This document shows, piece by piece, positions 1-10,866 of a stretch of DNA of 64,000 bases. The notes under the pieces are model-generated. The model had not been told where the DNA came from. It searched no databases and was given only the letters and a program-made list of their open reading frames with translations. The translations under genes and the position numbers were made by a program. Position 1 is the stretch's first letter. Each line of letters opens with the position of its first letter. The DNA comes from Gammaproteobacteria bacterium (GTDB lineage Bacteria > Pseudomonadota > Gammaproteobacteria > Steroidobacterales > Steroidobacteraceae), in NCBI GenBank assembly GCA_947455595.1, contig CANGOP010000006.1, forward strand, positions 104,767 through 168,766. The letters are read 5' to 3'.

Positions 1-61
1 CTCTCGTCCGTTCGAGTTATCGCGCTGAGCGCGCACTTGAACGCAACAATGCCGGGCTCGA

Positions 62-712
62 GTGATCCCGTTCGCACGATGGCTGGGCCGCGTCGACTAC
101 GAGCCGACATGGCGGTTGATGCAGCAGTTCACCGATGAGCGGGGCGCGCACACGCCTGACGAATTGTGGTTCCTTGAACATCCACCGGTGTACACCTTAG
201 GTATGGCTGGCCGAGACGAACATGTCCTGGCTGCGGGCAACATACCGGTGGTGCGCATTGACCGCGGCGGTCAGGTGACCTATCACGGACCGGGCCAGTT
301 GGTCGTTTATCCGCTCATTGATGTCAGGCGTCTGGGGCTGGGTGTGCGTGGTCTCGTGACGGCGCTTGAAACGGCAATTGTCGACTGTGTTGCGGAGTGG
401 GGGGTGTCTGCCTATCCGCGCCCCGAAGCCCCGGGTGTGTATGTCGAAGGTCGCAAACTCGCGAGTATCGGCTTACGCATTCGTCGTGGCGCGAGTTATC
501 ACGGTCTTGCCCTCAACGTCGCGATGGATCTCGAACCCTTTCGGCGGATTGATCCGTGTGGCTATGTGGGCTTGGAAGTGACAGACATGGCCCACTTGGG
601 TTACGACCCGACGCCTGCTGAAGTTGGGCGCCGACTCTTACCTCATTTGACCCGGACACTCGGATTACCCGCGCCTCCCGTCTGGCACGACGAACCGCCT
701 CAGAGCGCGTAG
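62..712 (+). CDS. lipB: Octanoyl-[acyl-carrier-protein]:protein N-octanoyltransferase
   Basis: LipB moves the octanoyl group from octanoyl-ACP onto lipoyl domains, the first step of lipoate assembly in the cytoplasm. The 216-residue protein has the family signatures: RGGQVTYHGPGQ near residues 68-79, the catalytic lysine in GRKLASIGLR (about 131-140) and the catalytic cysteine in RIDPCGYVG (about 163-171). The start is GTG at 62; the frame is closed upstream by TGA codons at 26 and 38. No strong ribosome site is visible. It converges on ybeD, and the two genes overlap by 13 bp. lipA, its usual partner, is not in the window. Confidence 0.95.
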   Translation: MIPFARWLGRVDYEPTWRLMQQFTDERGAHTPDELWFLEHPPVYTLGMAGRDEHVLAAGNIPVVRIDRGGQVTYHGPGQLVVYPLIDVRRLGLGVRGLVTALETAIVDCVAEWGVSAYPRPEAPGVYVEGRKLASIGLRIRRGASYHGLALNVAMDLEPFRRIDPCGYVGLEVTDMAHLGYDPTPAEVGRRLLPHLTRTLGLPAPPVWHDEPPQSA

Positions 713-963
713 AGCACGAGACCCGTCGCGTGTAGGGCGCTGTAAACGCGCCTGAGTTGGTCGTGATCCTGTACGTGCACCGTGATGGTGATGGATGCGA
801 ATCGCTCGTCTTTGCTCAGGCGGACGCTGACCGCGTCGTCGGCAATGGGGCCGCCCTGCGTGGCCGCCGCTGCGACCATGAGCGCTCGAAATTCAGGGGT
901 GTGTCGCCCCATGACCTTGATGGGCAGATCACACGGGAATTCGATTAAGGATTCTTCCGTCAT
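700..963 (-). CDS. ybeD: YbeD/DUF493 family protein
   Basis: An 87-residue protein of the YbeD (DUF493) family, a small ACT-like fold commonly found beside lipB. The N-terminal IEFPCDLPIKVMG and the central S-x-x-x-R-x-S-x-x-x-x-x-A-S-I-T pattern fit the family. Its biochemical role is not firmly known; a regulatory role in lipoate metabolism has been proposed from its genomic context. It is the last gene of the minus-strand block: 4 bp separate it from the upstream transaminase gene, so they are probably co-transcribed. Its 3' end overlaps the end of lipB. Confidence 0.9.
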   Translation of the reverse strand: MTEESLIEFPCDLPIKVMGRHTPEFRALMVAAAATQGGPIADDAVSVRLSKDERFASITITVHVQDHDQLRRVYSALHATGLVLYAL

Positions 964-967
964 GCCG

Positions 968-1852
968 TCACGCTTCCTGGTCTATCGGTAAAGAAGCGAC
1001 CGTCGACCGATACGCTTCAAACGCCTCATTCAGCCGCGTCCAAACGGGTCCAGGTCGACCGGTGCCGACCGGCAATCCATCGATGTGGCAGACAGGCAAA
1101 ACGCCACGCGTCGCGAAGCCCAACATGACCTCGTCGGCACTGCGCAAGGCAGATTCAGTGACCGCATGTAATTGGATCGCGATCCCTAAATCAGCCGCCA
1201 GTTTTAAGGCGAGCGCGCGGGTAGTGCTCGGCAAAATTTCCAGTCCTTCCTGCGGCGCGTGAATAGTTCCTTCACGCACGATGAGCACTGCGCTGGACGA
1301 GCCCTCACGCAGAAAGCCATCTGCCAGCAGAATCGCTTCGGTTGCGCCAGCACGGGCGGCGATTCCTTTCGCGAGGATATTGGGGAGCAGAGACGTACTC
1401 TTGATGTCGCAGCGCTTCCATCGTTCATCCGCCACGGTGACCGCCGCGACGCCCGTTTCGCGCACGTGATTCTCGAGCAGCGACAAGGGCGAAGCCATCA
1501 AGAAGATCGTCGGTTGCAAGGTAGGGTCCGGCGCATGATTACGCCCGAACTCCGCACCGCGTGACACCTGGATGTAAACGAACTGCTGCCCTCCTTCATT
1601 GCGCTGCACGAGTTCCTGCAGCAACGACGCCCAGGCCGTGCGAGTCATCGGTGGATCCATGCCAATCGCGGCGAGGCTGCGTTCGAGGCGCCCGATATGG
1701 GCGTTAAAGAGGAATGGGCGACCGCCATACACCGGCAGGACTTCGTAGACAGAATCTGCGAAGAGGAAACCACGATCCAGTGGGGAAATCCGCGCTTCAC
1801 TGAGAGGCAGGAACGCGCCGTTCAGCCACGCGATGGGGAGTGGTGTTGCCAT
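968..1852 (-). CDS. D-amino-acid transaminase (class IV PLP aminotransferase)
   Basis: A 294-residue class IV (branched-chain/D-alanine type) PLP aminotransferase. The PLP lysine lies in the C-D-I-K-S segment (about residue 150), and the glycine-rich SSSAVLIV region (about 184-191) follows. The N-terminal WLNGAFLPLSEARISPLDRG is typical of D-alanine transaminases, which interconvert D-alanine and D-glutamate for peptidoglycan. The start codon overlaps the last base of dacA, so the two genes are translationally coupled, which supports a cell-wall role. A branched-chain or aminodeoxychorismate-lyase-like activity cannot be excluded from sequence. Confidence 0.88.
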   Translation of the reverse strand: MATPLPIAWLNGAFLPLSEARISPLDRGFLFADSVYEVLPVYGGRPFLFNAHIGRLERSLAAIGMDPPMTRTAWASLLQELVQRNEGGQQFVYIQVSRGAEFGRNHAPDPTLQPTIFLMASPLSLLENHVRETGVAAVTVADERWKRCDIKSTSLLPNILAKGIAARAGATEAILLADGFLREGSSSAVLIVREGTIHAPQEGLEILPSTTRALALKLAADLGIAIQLHAVTESALRSADEVMLGFATRGVLPVCHIDGLPVGTGRPGPVWTRLNEAFEAYRSTVASLPIDQEA

Positions 1853-2991
1853 CAGTTAAACCAGAGTCGAACCGTATCGATCGCACGGCGGAACATGTTT
1901 CCCGTCGGAACGGCGTCACTGGGATAGACCGGCACATCACTGATGACCGTGTCGCCCAATAAGACCTTCAAGCGACCGATGGGCGCGTTGGCGGCGAGTG
2001 GTGCGATGAGACGCGGATTGATGGTGAGGCTTGAACGCACACCCGCCAGTTCGCCCCGTGCAGCGGTGGCATACAAATCATTACGTACGACCACGGCGAC
2101 CGGTTCGCCGACCTTGAAAACGTGCGCCGTAGTGAGCGTCTTACCAGCGGCGTAGAGCTTCTTGGTTTCGTAGACGTTGAAGCCATAACCGAGCAGGGCC
2201 GCACTCGCGTCCTCGCGCGCCTTGGGGCTGGCGGTGCCCATCACAACCGACACGAGACGCATGCCATCACGCAAGGCCGAGGCGGCAAGGCAATAGCCAG
2301 CCGCGTCGGTGTGCCCAGTCTTGATCCCGTCGACGGTCGGGTCACGTTCAAGCAGACCGTTACGGTTTTGCTGAGTGATATTGTTGTAGGTGAAGGAGCG
2401 CTGTGAGTACCACTTGTAGTACTGCGGGAACTCTCGAATCAACGCAGCACTTAATGTCGCAATGTCACGTGCGGTCGTGTAATGCTGCGGATCAGGCAGT
2501 CCGGGCGCGTTCATCCAGTGCGATCCGGTGAGTCCAATGCGCTGCGCATACTGATTCATAAGGGCCGCAAATGTGGCTTCCGATCCGGCGACGGCTTCGG
2601 CGAGGGCGATCGTGGCGTCATTGCCAGACTGGACGATCATGCCTTGGATCAGCGTGTCGACCCGTACGCGAGTGCCGACATTGAGAAATGTACGCGAGCC
2701 CTCGGCTTTCCATGCGTGCTCGGAAATCGGCACCTCCTGATCGAGACGGAGTTTGCCGTCCTGCAGCGCGTGGAAAACAACATACGCTGTCATCAGTTTG
2801 GTGAGACTGGCCGGCTCGAGTCGCTCGGTGTCGTTTTGGCCCGCCACAATGCGGCCACTGTAGGCATCCACTACCACGTAGCCCTTGGCGGGCACAGACG
2901 GCGGGGGAGGGACCGGCGTTGCAGCAGTTGCGATTTGCGAAAGCGCCAACGAGGCGGCGAGGAGGAGCGGCAAAACAGTGGGCTTCATCAT
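1852..2991 (-). CDS. dacA: D-alanyl-D-alanine carboxypeptidase (PBP5/6 family)
   Basis: A 379-residue low-molecular-weight penicillin-binding protein that trims the terminal D-Ala of peptidoglycan pentapeptides in the periplasm. A signal peptide covers about residues 1-23. All three active-site motifs are present: S-L-T-K (about 62-65), S-G-N (about 122-124) and K-T-G (about 224-226). The C-terminal part is the PBP5-type beta domain, ending in an amphipathic segment (MFRRAIDTVRLWF) that is the usual membrane anchor. It heads the dacA-transaminase-ybeD stretch and is followed upstream by rlpA, mltB and rodA on the same strand. Confidence 0.96.
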   Translation of the reverse strand: MMKPTVLPLLLAASLALSQIATAATPVPPPPSVPAKGYVVVDAYSGRIVAGQNDTERLEPASLTKLMTAYVVFHALQDGKLRLDQEVPISEHAWKAEGSRTFLNVGTRVRVDTLIQGMIVQSGNDATIALAEAVAGSEATFAALMNQYAQRIGLTGSHWMNAPGLPDPQHYTTARDIATLSAALIREFPQYYKWYSQRSFTYNNITQQNRNGLLERDPTVDGIKTGHTDAAGYCLAASALRDGMRLVSVVMGTASPKAREDASAALLGYGFNVYETKKLYAAGKTLTTAHVFKVGEPVAVVVRNDLYATAARGELAGVRSSLTINPRLIAPLAANAPIGRLKVLLGDTVISDVPVYPSDAVPTGNMFRRAIDTVRLWFN

Positions 2992-3044
2992 GAAACGGCT
3001 ATGACCTGGTCCATCGGGAGTAGGCCAACATTCTAAGGCCGCTA

Positions 3045-3911
3045 TCAGTTTGGGGCGAGTACGACCTTCCCGACGCCAAGCTGATGGAGCCGATCGACCA
3101 AGGAATCGTAGGCCTCTACAGACTGAATCGGCCCGATGCGGACTCTGTACATCGGGGTCGCATTCCGCAGGTCACTTTGGATGTTCACCGCATCGATACC
3201 GGTTCCGCTGAGAAGGTCGCGTAGCCGGCGCGCGTTCTCTAAAACACCAAAGGCACCGACCTGGGCGTAGAGGCCAGCGCTGCTGGCCAGACCGTCTTGC
3301 ACAATGGCACCCGTCGGGTCTTCGGCTTGAATCTCGACCAGGGTTGTACCCTCGCGGACCATATCGAGCTTCAACGCGGCGGCGTAGGACAAGTCTATGA
3401 TTCTATTGGCTTTAAACGGGCCGCGGTCGTTGATGCGTACAACGATGGTGCGACCATTCTTGAGGTTAGTCACGCGCACATACGCCGGTAGCGGCAGCGT
3501 CTTGTGTGCCGCCGTCATCGAGTACATGTCGTATGGCTCACCCGTGGAGGTAGCGATGCCATGGAAGTCTGGGCCGTACCATGAGGCGACGCCGCGCTCG
3601 ATGAATCCATTCGCGGAACTCAAGACTTTGTAGCGCTGCCCGTAAACTTCATAAAACGCCGGGTTACCGAGCAGAGCGCGCGGCTCCATTCGGGGAATCG
3701 CGTCCGGCAGTGCGAGCAGTTCCGCATCACTGGGCCGCGCACGAGGGCCATTCAGCGTGCTCGGCGGCGTTGCCGTTGGGCTCGGCCAGATCGTGGGTTC
3801 AGGCGCTGTGCCTATTGGCAGCGTGGCTCGGTGTGGCTGCCGCGTCGGCGTGACGGTGCAGGCAGCAATCCCCACGGCCATGACCACTAGCCAACGCCAC
3901 TGCGACATCAC
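3045..3911 (-). CDS. rlpA: RlpA-type septal/endolytic peptidoglycan transglycosylase lipoprotein
   Basis: A 288-residue RlpA homologue. A lipoprotein signal with lipobox I-A-A-C at about residues 15-18 predicts outer-membrane anchoring. The double-psi beta-barrel domain starts at GVASWYGPDFHG (about 107-118) and runs through VVRINDRGPF (about 155-164). A SPOR domain (about 211-286), which binds denuded glycan at the septum, closes the protein. RlpA proteins cleave glycan strands lacking stem peptides, which suits its place between dacA and mltB. Two adjacent ATG codons could start translation (3911 or 3908). The gene overlaps mltB by 4 bp. Confidence 0.95.
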   Translation of the reverse strand: MMSQWRWLVVMAVGIAACTVTPTRQPHRATLPIGTAPEPTIWPSPTATPPSTLNGPRARPSDAELLALPDAIPRMEPRALLGNPAFYEVYGQRYKVLSSANGFIERGVASWYGPDFHGIATSTGEPYDMYSMTAAHKTLPLPAYVRVTNLKNGRTIVVRINDRGPFKANRIIDLSYAAALKLDMVREGTTLVEIQAEDPTGAIVQDGLASSAGLYAQVGAFGVLENARRLRDLLSGTGIDAVNIQSDLRNATPMYRVRIGPIQSVEAYDSLVDRLHQLGVGKVVLAPN

Positions 3912-4897
3912 GGATTTGGCACCGATTGCTGCAGCGCTTCGGCCAGTTGGGCGACTGCCAGCGCGTACATTGGGCTGTGGTTGTAGCGGGTGATGACGTA
4001 AAAATTATGAAACCCGACGACGTAGGCGGGTGCATCGGCATTGCGTAAGGCTATCAAGAGCCCCTTGTCACTCTCCGGCAGCGTTGGTGGGAACATCACA
4101 CCCTTGCGGAGGAGGTCGCCCAACGTGGTCTGCGCGTCCAACTTGTTACCGGGTAGGTCCTGGACGTCGGGATCTTCCAGTCCGGCGTCGACATAGACGG
4201 GCTCGCCTTTACGCCAGCCGTGCGCAACAAAGTAATGTGCGACGCTTTCAGCGATGTCCGGCCAGTCGGTCCACAGATCAATTTTCCCGTCGTGATCGCC
4301 ATCCTTCGCGAAGGACCGATAACTGCGTGGCATGAACTGCGGTGCGCCCATCGCGCCCGCGTAGGAGCCCGTGGCTTTGAGGGGGTCAACGCCCACTTCG
4401 CGTGACATGACGAGAAACTGCTCAAGCTCGCCACGGAAAAACGCGGCACGGGGTGGGTAATCAAACCCAAGTGTGGCGAGCGCATCAAGTACGCGGAATT
4501 TGCCGGTTTTGCGTCCATAAGACGTTTCGACACCGACTATGGCGGCGATGATTTCGATCGGCACGCCCGTTCGGGCGGAGACCTCGTTGAGCATGGTGCC
4601 ATGTTCGGCGAGAAATTCCTGACCTTGCTTAATGCGTTCAGCGGTCAGAAAGATTTTTCGATATTCATGCCATTGCAGAACGTGCTCAGCCGGTTTCTTC
4701 ATCGTATCGATGATGGACGATTTGCTCTCAGCGGCCGCGAGCATCTTCTCAACCCATGCACGATCCAAATGGTCGCGCTTGACGACATCTTCCACGAAGT
4801 CATGGACATCTTGCCGTGACAAATCAAGGCTATGCGCGGGTAACGATGCGCTGCCCAGCAAGAGGAATAAGACGGAATTCCAGATCGTTCGACGCAT
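3908..4897 (-). CDS. mltB: Lytic murein transglycosylase B
   Basis: A 329-residue MltB-family lytic transglycosylase (SLT_2 fold) that cleaves the MurNAc-GlcNAc bond to form 1,6-anhydro ends. The catalytic glutamate is in IVGVETSYGR (about 116-125), and YAGAMGAPQFMPRSY (about 180-194) is the substrate-groove signature. The N-terminal hydrophobic segment ends in an Ala-x-Ala-type site with no lipobox cysteine, so it looks periplasmic rather than outer-membrane anchored. It overlaps rlpA by 4 bp and rodA by 1 bp, indicating tight co-translation. Confidence 0.95.
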   Translation of the reverse strand: MRRTIWNSVLFLLLGSASLPAHSLDLSRQDVHDFVEDVVKRDHLDRAWVEKMLAAAESKSSIIDTMKKPAEHVLQWHEYRKIFLTAERIKQGQEFLAEHGTMLNEVSARTGVPIEIIAAIVGVETSYGRKTGKFRVLDALATLGFDYPPRAAFFRGELEQFLVMSREVGVDPLKATGSYAGAMGAPQFMPRSYRSFAKDGDHDGKIDLWTDWPDIAESVAHYFVAHGWRKGEPVYVDAGLEDPDVQDLPGNKLDAQTTLGDLLRKGVMFPPTLPESDKGLLIALRNADAPAYVVGFHNFYVITRYNHSPMYALAVAQLAEALQQSVPNP

Positions 4898-6039
4898 TAA
4901 CTTCCCACCAGACGCCGATGACCGTTGAGGGACATCAGGATGCCGAAACTTGCCAGCAGCGTCACCATGGCGGTGCCGCCATAGCTCACCAACGGTAAGG
5001 GGACGCCGACCACTGGAAGGATCCCGCTGACCATGCCGGTATTGACGAAGGCATAGACAAAGAACGTGAGTGCAAACGATCCGCAGACGAGTCTCGCGTA
5101 CGTGGTTTGCGCACTAGCCGACACGAACAAGGATCGACCGATGACAGCAAGATACAGCAGGATGAGTAAGCTTTGTCCGAGTAATCCCAACTCTTCGCCG
5201 ATCACTGCGAAGATGAAGTCTGTCGACCGCTCCGGGAGGAATTCCAGTTGTGCCTGGCTGCCATGCATCCATCCCTTGCCGAACATTCCGCCGGAACCGA
5301 TAGCGATTTGCGACTGAATGCTGTGGTAACCGGCACCGAGCGGATCCTGCGCGGGATCAAGAAACATCAACACGCGCTGCTTCTGGTAGTCGTGCATGAA
5401 ATGCCAAGCAACCGGAACGATCGCCCCGAAAGCGGCGAGACCTAGCGTGATGACCAAGTTAGATAGACCCGCCAAGAACAGGACCAAAATCCCGGCCGAA
5501 GCGACCAGGAGAGCCGTGCCCAAGTCCGGTTGTTTGGCAATCAAGGCGGAGGGTACAGCGATGATCGCCAAAATGATCCCAATATCCCGAATTGACGGGG
5601 GTAGCGGCCGGCTATGTAGGTACCAAGCGCACATCATCGGAACCGCTAGCTTCATGATCTCGGACGGCTGGAAACGGAAGACCTTAAGGTCCAGCCATCG
5701 TTGAGCGCCATTGCTTGTGCTCCCGTGTATCGCGACCAACAGCAGTAAGACGAGTCCGACGCCGTATAGGATGGGGGACGCGCGCCGCAGCCAGGCTGGG
5801 GGTACTTGCGCCAACGCGACCATAGCAGCCAACGCTAAACCGAGACGGCCGACCTGACTGACCCACTGTCCGAAGTTCTCGCCGGTTGCGCTATAGAGAA
5901 TGAAAAGGCCGTAGAGAATGACGGCGGTAAGAAGCGAGAGCAAAGGACCATCCATGTGCAAGCGGCGCACAAGACTGGCGTTCGCTGACATGCGCTTGCG
6001 TCGGACTGGCTGGATTTCCGGCGTGATGTTCATCGTCAA
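4897..6039 (-). CDS. rodA: Rod-shape SEDS peptidoglycan polymerase RodA
   Basis: A 380-residue SEDS-family membrane protein with about ten hydrophobic segments. RodA is the glycosyltransferase of the elongasome and pairs with PBP2. Visible signatures are KQPDLGTALLV (about 169-179), the catalytic-loop region IGEELGLLGQS (about 286-296) and the C-terminal PLVSYGGTAMV (about 351-361). The gene overlaps mrdA by 4 bp on the 5' side and mltB by 1 bp on the 3' side, so polymerase, transpeptidase and hydrolases are in one transcription block. A short basic N-terminal tail precedes the first membrane segment. Confidence 0.96.
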   Translation of the reverse strand: MTMNITPEIQPVRRKRMSANASLVRRLHMDGPLLSLLTAVILYGLFILYSATGENFGQWVSQVGRLGLALAAMVALAQVPPAWLRRASPILYGVGLVLLLLVAIHGSTSNGAQRWLDLKVFRFQPSEIMKLAVPMMCAWYLHSRPLPPSIRDIGIILAIIAVPSALIAKQPDLGTALLVASAGILVLFLAGLSNLVITLGLAAFGAIVPVAWHFMHDYQKQRVLMFLDPAQDPLGAGYHSIQSQIAIGSGGMFGKGWMHGSQAQLEFLPERSTDFIFAVIGEELGLLGQSLLILLYLAVIGRSLFVSASAQTTYARLVCGSFALTFFVYAFVNTGMVSGILPVVGVPLPLVSYGGTAMVTLLASFGILMSLNGHRRLVGS

Positions 6040-7967
6040 TGCACCTCGTCCAAATCTTCCAAGGTGGCGCCGGGAGGTGGTGCGACAGGTTTGGGCGCTT
6101 GATCAAACTTACCCAGCAAGTAAGCATCAAAAATTCGTCGGGCGATTGGTGCAGCAGCCGACCCGCCATGGCCGCCATTTTCGACGAGAACGGCGATCGC
6201 GATTTTGGGGTCTTCCGCCGGTGCGAACGCAATAAACAACGCATGGTCGCGCAAGCGCTCGGCCAGCGACGCTGCGTTATATTTTTGGTTCTGCCCCAAG
6301 CTGAAGACCTGCGCGGTTCCCGTTTTGGCAGCCACGCGATACGGTACGCCGCCGAACGAACTCGATGCCGTACCGCCAGGTCGCGCCACCATCTCCATGC
6401 CCTCGATGACGGTATCCCACAGGCTTAAGTCCCGGAGTTGAATGAGGGGTTCCTCGATCGGCGGCAGTTTGTGGATTTCCTGAGTGGTAGCGTCGCGAAC
6501 GGAAGTCACTAAGCGCGGCCGGAAATTGTGGCCGCGCGCTGCCACGATCGCGGCGGCATGCGCTAATTGCAGCGGCGTGGCCGTCAGATAGCCCTGACCA
6601 ATGCCCACGATGACGGTTTCACCCGGGTACCACTGCTGCTTGTAGGTGGCCATTTTCCAGGCCGCCGACGGCAGGATCCCTGCCTTTTCGCCGCCCACGT
6701 CGATGCCACTCAAACGTCCAAAGCCCAAGCCATCCATGGCTTCGTGGACCCGATCAATCCCAAGGATTTCGGCAAGCCCATAAAAGTAGATATCGCAGGA
6801 CGTGGCGATCGCATGTTTCATGTCGACCGGCCCATGACCGCTTCGTTTCCAGTCATGGTAGACGTGACTTGATCCGGGCAGTGAAAACGCACCGTTGCAG
6901 TTGCGCGAGGCGCTCGGATCAACCACGCCGTACTCTAGGCCAGCCAGTGCCATCATGGGCTTTACCGTTGAACCCGGGGGATAGGTTCCGCGCAGGGCTC
7001 GATTGAAGAGTGGCCGATCAATGTCATCGCGCAAGGCCGCATATTCGATGCTGGAAATCCCTCGCGTGAACTTGTTGGGGTCGTAAGTAGGTACCGACGC
7101 GAGCGTCAGCACATTGCCTGTTTTCGGATCAATGGCCACCACGGCGCCACGGCGTCCAGCCAAGCCCTCTTCGGCAATGTGCTGCAATCGCATGTCGACG
7201 CCCAGAAACAGATCGTTGCCGGCGGTTGGCTTGCGGGTTTCGAGATGCACCGGCGTGCCACCCAGTTTTTCGACACGACGCCCTTGGGCATTGACGAGCA
7301 CTTGTCGGTAGCCCGAAAGGCCATGCAACTCCTGTTCGTAGGCGCTCTCCAGTCCGATTTTGCCGATGAGGGCGGAGCCTGAGTACTGGTCTCGGTCGAT
7401 ACGCTTGAGGTCATCTTCAGAAATGGTCGCCACGTAACCCAAGGCATGTACGGCTTGAGCGCCAAACGGATACCAACGCGCGAGGCGCGTGCGAATTTCG
7501 ACGCCAGGGAATTCATGCTGACGGACCGAGAACACCGCGATGTCATTCTCGGATAACGACAGCCGCAGTGGTACTGCTTGGAATCGGCGCCCCGTGCGGA
7601 TGAGGCGGGTAAGTCCCGGCACGGTGTCGTGATCGATCAAGTGTAAATCGGCTAGGCGAGCGAGCGTCGCCGGAACATCAGGCACTTGTTCCGGGATCAA
7701 CTCAAGCTGGTAGGCCGGCGTATTTTCCGCAACCACGGTGCCTTGGCTGTCGTAGATCAGACCGCGGTCTGGCGGTAACGGTTCAAGTCGAACGCGATTG
7801 CCCTGTGAGAGTTCAGCGAAATAGGAATGCTTGATGACCTGTAAGAAAAACAGGCGGGAGATGACGATCAACAACAGTACGGCAGCTGCGGTGGCAGCAA
7901 ACAGAATGCGTCCGCCGAACAAGCGCTGTTCGCCGTTGTGATCCTTGATCCGTGAGCTCCCGAACAT
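6036..7967 (-). CDS. mrdA: Penicillin-binding protein 2, elongation-specific transpeptidase
   Basis: A 643-residue class B PBP, the DD-transpeptidase partner of RodA. One membrane segment (about residues 22-45) is followed by the non-catalytic pedestal domain and the transpeptidase domain. Active-site motifs are GSTVK (about 331-335), S-C-D (about 389-391) and KTGTAQ (about 555-560). Length and motif spacing are normal for the family. It lies 4 bp from mreD and overlaps rodA by 4 bp, completing an mreBCD-mrdA-rodA elongasome cluster. Confidence 0.97.
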   Translation of the reverse strand: MFGSSRIKDHNGEQRLFGGRILFAATAAAVLLLIVISRLFFLQVIKHSYFAELSQGNRVRLEPLPPDRGLIYDSQGTVVAENTPAYQLELIPEQVPDVPATLARLADLHLIDHDTVPGLTRLIRTGRRFQAVPLRLSLSENDIAVFSVRQHEFPGVEIRTRLARWYPFGAQAVHALGYVATISEDDLKRIDRDQYSGSALIGKIGLESAYEQELHGLSGYRQVLVNAQGRRVEKLGGTPVHLETRKPTAGNDLFLGVDMRLQHIAEEGLAGRRGAVVAIDPKTGNVLTLASVPTYDPNKFTRGISSIEYAALRDDIDRPLFNRALRGTYPPGSTVKPMMALAGLEYGVVDPSASRNCNGAFSLPGSSHVYHDWKRSGHGPVDMKHAIATSCDIYFYGLAEILGIDRVHEAMDGLGFGRLSGIDVGGEKAGILPSAAWKMATYKQQWYPGETVIVGIGQGYLTATPLQLAHAAAIVAARGHNFRPRLVTSVRDATTQEIHKLPPIEEPLIQLRDLSLWDTVIEGMEMVARPGGTASSSFGGVPYRVAAKTGTAQVFSLGQNQKYNAASLAERLRDHALFIAFAPAEDPKIAIAVLVENGGHGGSAAAPIARRIFDAYLLGKFDQAPKPVAPPPGATLEDLDEVH

Positions 7968-7971
7968 GGCC

Positions 7972-8451
7972 TCAGTGGCGCTGTACGAAGCGGGCGAACA
8001 CTCCGCTGATCAGCGGCCAGCACAGGGCGCCGCCGAGACCTGCGATTAGTCGCGACCAGTCATTTACAGGATGCCCACTCACACCATCAATCCAGAACAT
8101 GAGGAACTGATACAGCCACAAGAGGATGAGGACGACGACCGTTTGTTGTAGAAGTGGGAACATCCGCATTCGCAGATGGAAGTGATGCACGAGAAAACCG
8201 ATCAGCACGAAGCCAAGGGCATGCTGACCGAGGAGCATTCCGGAGAAGGCATCCAGCATCAGGCCCCAGAAAAACGCGTAACCAAGTCCGGTACTACGAG
8301 GGCTCATCAGCGCAAACCAGATCACTACGAGCAACAGTAGGTCTGGGCGCAGTAAGCCCAGTACATGCGGCAGCGGAATGGCGCCGAGCAACAGCGCGAG
8401 CAAGGCCCCGAGATAAGCGGGCAGTCGGTGGGTGGCGTAGGTGTCGTTCAT
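7972..8451 (-). CDS. mreD: Rod-shape-determining membrane protein MreD
   Basis: A 159-residue integral membrane protein with about five hydrophobic segments, the MreD subunit linking cytoplasmic MreB with periplasmic MreC and the RodA-PBP2 synthase. Sequence conservation in MreD is low, so the call rests on length, hydropathy, the LRPDLLLLVVIWFAL segment (about 34-48) and position directly between mreC (4 bp overlap) and mrdA (4 bp gap). Confidence 0.93.
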   Translation of the reverse strand: MNDTYATHRLPAYLGALLALLLGAIPLPHVLGLLRPDLLLLVVIWFALMSPRSTGLGYAFFWGLMLDAFSGMLLGQHALGFVLIGFLVHHFHLRMRMFPLLQQTVVVLILLWLYQFLMFWIDGVSGHPVNDWSRLIAGLGGALCWPLISGVFARFVQRH

Positions 8452-9356
8452 GGTGACTTACCCTTCGCCGTCTGTCGTGACGGCTCCGGGGTAGGCGCTG
8501 GGCTTGCGGGCGCTGCTCGGTACCAGACGATCATGACTTCTCGATCGCGATCCAAACTCGCAACAGGCGCGGCGCGCACCTGGACGAGCGGCTGACTCGG
8601 GTCGCGGCGCACGTCGGTGATGGTCGCTACGGGTAGGTCAGCGGGATACACGCCGCCCAGTCCGGAGGTCACGAGCTTGTCGCCGACCTGGACGTCCGTG
8701 TTGCGGGGCAAATATGGCAGGGCCAGACGCGACGGATCGCCAGTGCCGACCGCGATCGTGCGCAAGCCGTTCCGTTCAATTTGAACGGGAATAGCGTGAT
8801 TTGAGTCAGACAGGAGGATGATTTCGGCGGTCGTGGCATTGATGCGGGTGGTTTGCCCAACCACACCATGCGCATCGAGGACCGGTTGCGCGCTGAGTAG
8901 TCCGTCAGCCGATCCACGATCGACGAGTACGCGCTGTCGAATTGAATCTAGATCAACGTTCAAAACTCGCGCTGTCAGCGTACGGAGCGCCTCCCGCGGT
9001 GTGACGTCTAGCAGATGCTGCAGGCGCTCATTCTCGAGCTCCAACGCCCGCAGACGTGCCAGTGCGACTGCATCTTGCTGGACTTGCGTCTTGAGGCCGG
9101 CGACTTCAGCGCGCAAAGAATCCCGCGTGGTCAGTGATGACGACACCGCATCGTGAATTGCGAAGGGGGCTTCCACAATCCGATGTAGCGGCGCTACGAC
9201 ATGCGCCAAGCCGCCACGCAACCAACCCACACCATCGCGCCGCGCATCAAGAACCATGATCGCGAGCGAGATGCCGATCAGGACGATCGCACGCCACGCG
9301 AGTGACGAGACTCGTCTGGGTGCAAAGCGGGCACCGCGTTCTCTCAGTGCCACCAA
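8448..9356 (-). CDS. mreC: Rod-shape-determining protein MreC
   Basis: A 302-residue bitopic protein. A membrane segment (about residues 22-40) is followed by a coiled coil rich in Leu/Glu/Arg (about 70-115), then the beta-rich MreC domain containing VLVDRGSADGLLSAQPVL (about 142-159). MreC activates the PBP2-RodA synthase. The extreme C-terminus is proline- and alanine-rich and probably disordered. It overlaps mreD by 4 bp and is separated from mreB by 22 bp. Confidence 0.95.
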   Translation of the reverse strand: MVALRERGARFAPRRVSSLAWRAIVLIGISLAIMVLDARRDGVGWLRGGLAHVVAPLHRIVEAPFAIHDAVSSSLTTRDSLRAEVAGLKTQVQQDAVALARLRALELENERLQHLLDVTPREALRTLTARVLNVDLDSIRQRVLVDRGSADGLLSAQPVLDAHGVVGQTTRINATTAEIILLSDSNHAIPVQIERNGLRTIAVGTGDPSRLALPYLPRNTDVQVGDKLVTSGLGGVYPADLPVATITDVRRDPSQPLVQVRAAPVASLDRDREVMIVWYRAAPASPAPTPEPSRQTAKGKSP

Positions 9357-9378
9357 AGCAGGTGCTCCCCGTCGGTTT

Positions 9379-10862
<1,484 letters not shown>

Positions 10863-10866
<4 letters not shown>
